DNA of 64,000 nucleotides from positions 37,616 through 101,615 of the forward strand of contig DATAWP010000018.1 in assembly GCA_036267155.1 (NCBI GenBank), read 5' to 3'. Below are positions 58,909-64,000 of this stretch, one piece after another. The notes beneath the pieces were generated by a model that saw only the letters and a program-made list of their open reading frames with translations, was not told where the DNA came from and made no database searches. The stretch is from PALSA-1353 sp036267155. GTDB taxonomy: Bacteria > Planctomycetota > Phycisphaerae > Tepidisphaerales > Tepidisphaeraceae. Made by a program: the position numbers and the translations under genes. The first letter of the stretch is position 1. Each line of letters begins with the position of its first letter.

Positions 58909-58932
58909 ATTTAACTATCTGGTTAGTTAAAT
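58909..58932 (+). promoter_or_regulatory. Palindromic operator over the TetR start codon
   Basis: ATTTAACTA and TAGTTAAAT form a perfect 9-bp inverted repeat with a six-base spacer, the second arm covering the ATG at 58931. Size and position fit autorepression by the TetR-type protein. Confidence 0.7.
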
Positions 58933-59593
58933 GATGAGCCCCTCAGCCGTTCGAGGCCTTCGCAGGCCGCCCATTCGGAACAAAGAGACTCGCGCCGCGA
59001 TTTTAGCGGCCGCCGGGGGCATTTTTGCAAAGTCTGGGTTGGCCGGCGCGCGAACCGACACGATTGCCGCCGCCGCCGGGGTCAACAAGGCACTCCTTTA
59101 CTACTACTTCAAAAGCAAGGACGGTTTGTATGAAGCGGTGGTTGAGGACCACTTTTGTGAATTCAACCGCCGGGCGATGGAAGTGCTGAACGCGCCGGGG
59201 TCGGCGCGGGCGGTTTTGCTGCGCTACGTGAGTCTGCACCTTGACTTTATCAGTGCGCGGCATCAATCCGCGCCGTTGTTCCAGCAGTTGACGATGAGCG
59301 GCGGCAAATTCCTGGAACGGCTGATTCGCAGATATTTCGCGGCGCGAGGTCAGGCCCTGGGTAAATTGATCGAGCGTGGCGTGCGGAGCGGAGAGTTTCG
59401 CCGGGTGGATCGTTTTCACGCCGCCATCTCGATTGTGTCGCTGATCGTCTTTTATTTTTCCGCGGCTCGCGTATTGCAATTGCTGGGTCACCCTGATGCT
59501 TACAGCCCGGTTAATTTGAAACGGCGTAAGCGCGAGGTGCTCGACTTCATCCGTCACGGTCTGTTCAGCGATTCGAAGTTTTCACCACCATGA
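58931..59593 (+). CDS. TetR/AcrR-family transcriptional regulator
   Basis: The 220-aa protein has an N-terminal helix-turn-helix: ETRAAILAAAGGIFAKSGLA, then TDTIAAAAGVNKALLYYYFK with the typical YYYF and SKDGLYEAV. The C-terminal domain is helical and would bind an effector. It is the first gene of a four-gene operon (membrane fusion, ABC ATPase, permease) and overlaps the next start by four bases. A palindrome over its own start codon suggests autoregulation and control of the efflux genes. A likely start is ATG 58931 or 58934. Confidence 0.9.
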   Translation: MMSPSAVRGLRRPPIRNKETRAAILAAAGGIFAKSGLAGARTDTIAAAAGVNKALLYYYFKSKDGLYEAVVEDHFCEFNRRAMEVLNAPGSARAVLLRYVSLHLDFISARHQSAPLFQQLTMSGGKFLERLIRRYFAARGQALGKLIERGVRSGEFRRVDRFHAAISIVSLIVFYFSAARVLQLLGHPDAYSPVNLKRRKREVLDFIRHGLFSDSKFSPP

Positions 59594-60453
59594 AGAAGCT
59601 TACAATTCCCATTTTGATCTTGATCGTGGCGGTCGTCGCCGGCGGCATTTATTACGCCACCGCGCGTCCATCGGGCGACATCGTTTTGAACGGCATTGTG
59701 ACGACGGATGAAGTGATCGTTAGCCCGGAAATCCAGGGCCGCTTGCAGCAACTGCTCGTTCAGGAAGGCGATGCGGTGACCAAGGGTGAATTGCTCGCCG
59801 TCATTCAACCGCAGGAACAACTGGCCGACCTGGCCTATTACGCAAGCAGCCAGCAACAGTATGCCGATCAGGTCACGCAGGCCGAGGCTGATTTGGAATT
59901 CGCCCGCCTGACTTGCGAGCGCGACGAGTCGTTATTCAAACAACATGCGGTTTCGACGCAGGATAACGACCAGGCGCGAACGTCGTACGATGCCGCCAAA
60001 GCGCGCGTCGAATCACTGAAGAAACAAGCGGAAGCCGCGGCAGCGCAAAGGGAAAAGGCGACGGTGCAACTGGGTTACACCAGGATTTTCGCGCCCGTTG
60101 CCGGGATCGTTGACACTCGCGTCGCGTTGCAGGGGGAAGTCGTGAATCCCGGCGAGCCGATCGTCACGTTGATCGACCCGGATGATCTTTGGGTGCGCGC
60201 GGATGTCGAGGAGACTTACATTGACCGGATCCGGGTCGGGGAAAAGCTCAAGGTGACGTTGCCATCCGGCGCGGTGCGTGAAGGTACGGTATTTTATCGC
60301 GGCGTGGACGCGGATTACGCCACGCAGCGCGATGTGAGCCGCACCAAACGTGACATCAGGACGTTTGAAATCCGCTTGCGTTGCGATAATCGCGACCGCG
60401 CGCTGGCGGTTGGAATGACCGCTTACGTGGCGTTGCCGCTGAACAATCCGTGA
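59590..60453 (+). CDS. HlyD-type membrane fusion protein of an efflux operon
   Basis: The 287-aa protein has one N-terminal helix (LTIPILILIVAVVAGGIYY), then IVLNGIVTTDEVIVSPEIQG (beta-barrel/lipoyl half), a helical hairpin with LTCERDESLFKQHAVSTQDN, and the returning lipoyl half IFAPVAGIVDTRVALQGEVV. It links an inner-membrane pump to the periplasm or outer membrane. It overlaps tetR by four bases and precedes an ABC ATPase by three bases, as in YbhG-YbhF-YbhS systems. Confidence 0.88.
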   Translation: MKKLTIPILILIVAVVAGGIYYATARPSGDIVLNGIVTTDEVIVSPEIQGRLQQLLVQEGDAVTKGELLAVIQPQEQLADLAYYASSQQQYADQVTQAEADLEFARLTCERDESLFKQHAVSTQDNDQARTSYDAAKARVESLKKQAEAAAAQREKATVQLGYTRIFAPVAGIVDTRVALQGEVVNPGEPIVTLIDPDDLWVRADVEETYIDRIRVGEKLKVTLPSGAVREGTVFYRGVDADYATQRDVSRTKRDIRTFEIRLRCDNRDRALAVGMTAYVALPLNNP

Positions 60454-60456
60454 TTC

Positions 60457-61446
60457 ATGTTTGACATTGAAGTTGAAAATTTGACCAAGCGTTTCGGCGA
60501 TTTTACGGCCGTAGACGCGCTGAATTTTTCCGTCGCGCACGGGGAGGTATTTGGTTTACTGGGACCAAACGGCGCCGGGAAATCCACGTTGATTCGCATG
60601 TTGACGACGCTGGTGCCGCCGACTTCCGGCACGGCGCGGGTCAACGGCTTCGACATCGTTCGCGCGGCGAACGACGTGCGCCAGTCGATCGGCGTCATTC
60701 CCCAGGCGATGACGTCGGATCTTGATTTAAGCGCGGAAGAGAACATGAGCATTTTCGCCAAGCTGTACGGCATCCCGCGCGAGAAGCGGCTGCGCACGAT
60801 CAAGGAACTGCTCAGGGAGGTGGACCTCGACAAATGGGCGGATAAGCCGGTGAAAATGTTTTCCGGCGGAATGCGGCGCCGGTTGGAAATCGCGCGAGGG
60901 CTGGTACACGAACCGAAACTATTTTTTCTCGACGAACCGACGACGGGCCTGGACCCCGTTTCGCGCGTCGGCGTCTGGGAAATGCTCACGCGGCTGAAAC
61001 GCGAGCGCGACCTGACGATCCTGGTGACGACGCACTACATGGATGAGGCCGACAAGCTCTGCGACCGAATCGCCATCGTGGATCACGGAAAACTCGTGGC
61101 GCTCGACTCGCCTCTGAAATTGAAGGCGTCGATTCCGGGGAAGAACACGCTGGAAGTCAGTTTTTCGGACGTTCCGCAAAATTGGATGGAGACATTGAAA
61201 TCGCTGCCCGACGTGGCCGAGGTCAAGGCGGATGAAAGCATTTACCGGATTTCTTCGGACAACGGCCCGCGCACCGCGGTTGCGTTGATGGAGGCCGCGC
61301 GCGGCGCGAACGCGACGATGAAATCGCTTTCCGTGCAAAGCACGACGCTCGACGACGTTTTCGTGCATTACACCGGCCATCAATTGCGCGACGCGTTACA
61401 GGCTCCGACGGCGTCAAACAGTCCGTTTATCCTGCCGCGGGAATAA
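60457..61446 (+). CDS. ABC transporter ATP-binding protein (DrrA/YbhF-like)
   Basis: The 329-aa ATPase shows Walker A GLLGPNGAGKST, signature MFSGGMRRRLEIARGL, Walker B LFFLDEPTTGLDP and the H-loop VTTHYMDE. The C-terminal 80 residues (TLEVSFSDVPQNWMETLKSL and on) form the extra domain typical of DrrA-type exporters of drugs or lipids. It probably works with the permease 12 bases downstream. One ATPase gene implies a homodimer. Confidence 0.93.
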   Translation: MFDIEVENLTKRFGDFTAVDALNFSVAHGEVFGLLGPNGAGKSTLIRMLTTLVPPTSGTARVNGFDIVRAANDVRQSIGVIPQAMTSDLDLSAEENMSIFAKLYGIPREKRLRTIKELLREVDLDKWADKPVKMFSGGMRRRLEIARGLVHEPKLFFLDEPTTGLDPVSRVGVWEMLTRLKRERDLTILVTTHYMDEADKLCDRIAIVDHGKLVALDSPLKLKASIPGKNTLEVSFSDVPQNWMETLKSLPDVAEVKADESIYRISSDNGPRTAVALMEAARGANATMKSLSVQSTTLDDVFVHYTGHQLRDALQAPTASNSPFILPRE

Positions 61447-61458
61447 CGAGAAGGCGAT

Positions 61459-62571
61459 ATGCACCGAGTCTGGGCCATCATTGAGCGTGATTTGCGGCGA
61501 TTCCGGCGCAGTCCGGTGTTGGTGATCGTTTCCATCATCATGCCGCTGGTGCAACTCATCGTGCTCGGCTACGCGTTCGGGGGCAAGATCAAGAATCTGC
61601 GGGTAGGGTTCGTGGACGAAGATCACGGCGTGCCGGCAGTCAAAGTGAAGGAAATGTGCCAGGCCGTCGCCGCCAACGCGAGAACGTTCAACGTGATTCC
61701 GTACAGCGACAAGGCGGCGGCGATGCGCGATTTGCGTGACGGGAAGATCAACGGCGTGCTGAACGTTCCGCCGCAGTTCTCCCGCAAGGTTCTGGCGGGA
61801 GCGAATCCGCGCATTGCGCTGGCGGCGGATACCACGGATCAATTTTCCTCCTCGGCGCTGGAAGACAGTCTGAACGCCATGCTCGTGGCTTACAACGCGC
61901 CATCCGTTCAGCCGCGCACGACGGCGGACGTGGATCTGTCCGTCGTCGAGATTTATCCTTACGTTCCCTACATCCAGTTCCTGCTGCCCGGCACGATCGT
62001 GCTGTCGATTTTCGTTTCCGCCATGATTGGCGGCGGGATCATTTTCATAGACGACAAGGCGCGCGGCCTGCACGAAGGATATCTCGTCACGCCCATCGGT
62101 AAATTTGAACTGATTTTGGGATTCACCCTCGCGGGCGCCGCCAAGGCCATCATCGCCGGAGTGGTCTTGATTACCGTTGGATCGCTGATCGCGGGAATTC
62201 CCGATCCGCTGAATCCCCTGCGAATGGCCAGGATGTTGCTGCTGGTGGTGGCGACCTCGATGGCATTGATCAGCATGATGTTTTTAATCATGGTGCGCGT
62301 GAGCGACCCGTTGGTGCCGCGCGCCATTTTTGGAATGTTGAACACCGTGTTGTATTTCCCCAGCGGCGCGGTTTATCCCACGCAGTCGTTTCCGGCCTGG
62401 ATGAAAGCGATCGCATTCGTTGATCCGTTCACGTATGCCGTGGATGGGTTCAAGGAACTCATTTTGAAAAATACGGGCCTGATGGCCATCAGCGTTGACT
62501 TTGCTTTCCTTGCGGGATTCAGCGTGCTGGCCCTGGGCGCAGCCACGCTGCTCTTTCGCCGGACACTGTAA
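61459..62571 (+). CDS. ABC-2 type permease (YbhS/YbhR-like)
   Basis: The 370-aa membrane protein has one N-terminal helix (SPVLVIVSIIMPLVQLIVLG), a large extracytoplasmic domain (residues about 45-175) and five C-terminal helices starting at FLLPGTIVLSIFVSAMIGGG. FPAWMKAIAFVDPFTYAVDG is the conserved segment of the ABC-2 class. With the fusion protein and ATPase it forms a complete exporter of unknown substrate. Operon end: about 45 bases on, genes on the other strand begin. Confidence 0.9.
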   Translation: MHRVWAIIERDLRRFRRSPVLVIVSIIMPLVQLIVLGYAFGGKIKNLRVGFVDEDHGVPAVKVKEMCQAVAANARTFNVIPYSDKAAAMRDLRDGKINGVLNVPPQFSRKVLAGANPRIALAADTTDQFSSSALEDSLNAMLVAYNAPSVQPRTTADVDLSVVEIYPYVPYIQFLLPGTIVLSIFVSAMIGGGIIFIDDKARGLHEGYLVTPIGKFELILGFTLAGAAKAIIAGVVLITVGSLIAGIPDPLNPLRMARMLLLVVATSMALISMMFLIMVRVSDPLVPRAIFGMLNTVLYFPSGAVYPTQSFPAWMKAIAFVDPFTYAVDGFKELILKNTGLMAISVDFAFLAGFSVLALGAATLLFRRTL

Positions 62572-62617
62572 TGCCGTCCGAAGAACCCGCGGGATGGCTA
62601 TCGCGCGGCTTGGGGGG

Positions 62618-62860
62618 CTAATCCATCAGCGTTGCCAGGCCTGCCAGGGCGGCGGCGGTGATAGCCATGCCGAGAACAATGGTGATGAATAATCCCGCCG
62701 CCTCGCGCGGAACGCGCGACATTCGGCTGCAGCGCACGCATTTGTAGACAATGGCCACGGCCAGACACAGGGGCAAAAGCAACAGCGGCCAAATCCACGG
62801 CTCGGTCCAGATCGGCAGGGGATAGATAAACGGGATGTATTGAACCGATGTGGAGAGCAT
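62618..62860 (-). CDS. Small two-helix membrane protein
   Basis: The 80-aa protein has hydrophobic helices at about residues 20-40 (WIWPLLLLPLCLAVAIVYKC) and 55-78 (AAGLFITIVLGMAITAAALA) separated by a basic Cys-containing loop (KCVRCSRMSRVPRE). No family recognised. It follows the 62868-63479 gene on the same strand by seven bases, so they are probably one unit. Confidence 0.6.
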   Translation of the reverse strand: MLSTSVQYIPFIYPLPIWTEPWIWPLLLLPLCLAVAIVYKCVRCSRMSRVPREAAGLFITIVLGMAITAAALAGLATLMD

Positions 62861-62867
62861 TTGCGCG

Positions 62868-63479
62868 TTACTCCTGAGATTTGGCGCGGGTTGCGCAATA
62901 AGCGGAGTCGATGATGACCAGAAGATTCAGCATTCCGGCGACGGCGGTGTAAAGAGCGCCGATCTCCCAGGACCGGGAATGGGAGGAGGGGACGCCTTCC
63001 TGGGGGATCGGAGAATCGGTCGTGGGCTTGGCGAGATGCACGGAAACGGCCGAGGCCACCAGCGTCAGTGGGCCGCAGAGAATCTGGCCGACAAACCAGG
63101 GCTTGTCGCTAAGCTCGGCGATCGGCTCATTGATCAGGGCGGAGCCGACGATTTTGTCATGGTCGTCGTTGCGTGGGTCCTGGGCCTGCGCCGCGCTCGA
63201 GGGTTCGACGCGGGTGGGTTCGGTGTCGTAGGCGACACGTCCGCGATCGGCGCGCTGGACGAGTTGATCCATGTATCCGTAGGTTCCCCAGCCCGGGGGG
63301 TCCATGATTCGGATGCCGCCGACGAGGATTCCCGCCAGAAACAAGGCGATGACGGTGATGCCGACCACCAGTGCCCGGCTTCGCTGGCCGAGCAGGAAAT
63401 ATCCGCCGCCGGGCACGAGCCAGGCGCACAGACCGACCAAACTTGGAGAAGCGGCGAGACTGGAGCGTGCGGCGGGCAT
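62868..63479 (-). CDS. Membrane protein, DUF6677-like
   Basis: The 203-aa protein starts with LVGLCAWLVPGGGYFLLGQR, a helix-GGGxFxLGQR block common in a planctomycete membrane family, then VVGITVIALFLAGILVGGI. Two further hydrophobic stretches follow (GQILCGPLTLVASAVSVHLA; YTAVAGMLNLLVIIDSAYCA). An exposed middle loop is charged. The start is ATG 63479; a frame extension to 63518 adds 13 residues. Function unknown; with the small downstream protein it may form a complex. Confidence 0.65.
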   Translation of the reverse strand: MPAARSSLAASPSLVGLCAWLVPGGGYFLLGQRSRALVVGITVIALFLAGILVGGIRIMDPPGWGTYGYMDQLVQRADRGRVAYDTEPTRVEPSSAAQAQDPRNDDHDKIVGSALINEPIAELSDKPWFVGQILCGPLTLVASAVSVHLAKPTTDSPIPQEGVPSSHSRSWEIGALYTAVAGMLNLLVIIDSAYCATRAKSQE

Positions 63480-63528
63480 CAGGAGCGATACTGTAAGGAA
63501 GGCGGGAAACCTTTGCAAAAAGCGATGT

Positions 63529-63810
63529 CTAACGCAGGGCCGCGGCTGGGGCGGGGGATTCCAACTTGACGACGCTGAATTCGTCGAGATTCAGGGTGGT
63601 GATCTCTCCATCGGGCTTTCGCAGGGTCAGGCGGTCGAGCCAGAGCTTGTCGTCTTTGCTGTGCGCGAACCAGCTTCCGGTCTGTTTCTGGCGGAATTCG
63701 ACGATGGTGCCGGCGGTTTCGCTGTTCCAGGAATAATCTCGGGCTGCGATCTGCTGGAGCACTTTGACTTTCGCGCCGGGAACCAACTGCTTGCGGATCG
63801 ATTCGTCCAT
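63529..63810 (-). CDS. Small hypothetical protein
   Basis: The 93-aa protein begins MDESIRKQLVPGAKVKVLQQ and continues YSWNSETAGTIVEFRQKQTG and SKDDKLWLDRLTLRKPDGEI, ending NLDEFSVVKLESPAPA. It looks like a small beta-barrel (SH3-like) and is conserved in type among planctomycetes as I recall, without function. I chose ATG 63810; the longer frame starts inside a word-iterated repeat at 63821-63861 and is not believable. Confidence 0.65.
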   Translation of the reverse strand: MDESIRKQLVPGAKVKVLQQIAARDYSWNSETAGTIVEFRQKQTGSWFAHSKDDKLWLDRLTLRKPDGEITTLNLDEFSVVKLESPAPAAALR

Positions 63811-63820
63811 ACGAGCGCAA

Positions 63821-63861
63821 AGTACAAGTTGCAAGTGCAAGTTGCAAGTACAAGTGGCAAG
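63821..63861. repeat. CAAGTTG-word repeat
   Basis: AGTACAAGTTGCAAGTGCAA and GTTGCAAGTACAAGTGGCAA iterate the words CAAGTTG and CAAGT(G/A) in direct orientation. It lies between the two divergent genes at the right edge. Confidence 0.75.
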
Positions 63862-63916
63862 GGTGAGGCGCGCATTTGTGGTCTTTATGGCAGAATGGTG
63901 GGACAAGGAGGTCCCA

Positions 63917-64000
63917 ATGGACTGGAACAAGCTTTCGGATGATGAGCGATTGATTGCCGAACAGGCGGTGGCGACGTATCGGGCGGTGAAGCTGGCGGGC
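63917..64000 (+). CDS. Hypothetical protein, 5' end only (runs off the right edge)
   Basis: An ATG with AAGGAGG upstream (ideal ribosome site, seven bases) opens a frame reading MDWNKLSDDERLIAEQAVAT and YRAVKLAG to the edge. The 28 residues are helical and acidic-basic mixed. The strong start supports a real gene; no function can be read. Confidence 0.6.
   Translation, partial: MDWNKLSDDERLIAEQAVATYRAVKLAG

Overview
The window looks like a chromosomal stretch from a moderately GC-rich Planctomycetota bacterium, perhaps close to Phycisphaerae. This placement is inferred from gene content: a PEP-CTERM surface protein, pseudopilin-like proteins carrying the CASNLRQIG motif, large polytopic TPR/glycosyltransferase-39-like proteins, a ThiE with an extra N-terminal domain, a type III glutamine synthetase beside type I enzymes, and an McsA-McsB arginine kinase pair. 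I saw no rRNA, tRNA, CRISPR array, prophage or replication origin.

Layout. 1-5.3 kb: edge of a WaaP-like kinase, a PEP-CTERM protein, an MFS exporter, a two-gene membrane unit and the YggS PLP protein. 5.3-13.4 kb: a nucleotidyltransferase-fold protein, a sugar-nucleotide epimerase divergent from a GT39-type membrane glycosyltransferase, a HAD phosphatase, a LolA-like protein, a Nif3 protein, a decayed DUF433/DUF5615 module, pabB and an overlapping pair of small genes. 13.5-19.7 kb: a nitrogen-assimilation block of glnN, a GlnE-like adenylyltransferase carrying an apparent ACT domain, and glnA; a second glnA lies at 24.7 kb. 20.2-24.4 kb: accessory region with an F420-type oxidoreductase, a Phd antitoxin with a broken ParE, a truncated DUF1871-like gene, an intact IS1380-family element and a DeoR remnant. 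26-32 kb: lgt, motAB, a DUF4142 lipoprotein, clpS, an FHA protein and a nucleotidyltransferase-fold pair. 32.7-42.8 kb: trpE, a DUF433/DUF5615 pair with an atypical toxin, a PTPS-III-like pterin enzyme, mcsAB, an ATP-grasp protein, modAB, a YeaO-like protein and a PcrA/UvrD helicase. 42.8-56.5 kb: two TPR/glycosyltransferase-like membrane proteins, an AhbA-AhbB-like fusion, a pentapeptide-repeat protein, a parvulin-type isomerase, a pseudopilin, a thioredoxin-like protein, a lone DNA methyltransferase, thiE and murJ. 56.6-64 kb: a cupin, an acyltransferase, a TetR-controlled HlyD/ABC efflux operon and small membrane proteins.

How genes fit together. The densest functional unit is glnN / ACT-GlnE-like / glnA. 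Both type I synthetases keep the Tyr that GlnE enzymes adenylylate, and the divergent glnN-glnE region holds a perfect 10-bp inverted repeat. McsAB and ClpS suggest phospho-arginine and N-degron proteolysis feeding an AAA+ protease not in view. PabB and the PTPS-III-like enzyme are both plausible folate genes. TetR-HlyD-ABC-permease is a self-contained efflux operon with a putative operator over its own start codon.

The most unusual material is small and dispersed. There are several imperfect hairpin repeats built from short iterated words, two of which run into the 5' ends of genes. A 66-bp GC-rich element is present twice in opposite orientation. Several toxin-antitoxin or antitoxin-like pairs are in different states of decay. 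No single cassette stands out as a clearly new system; the ACT-GlnE synthetase cluster and the 71-aa/nucleotidyltransferase-fold pair are the best candidates for undescribed biology.
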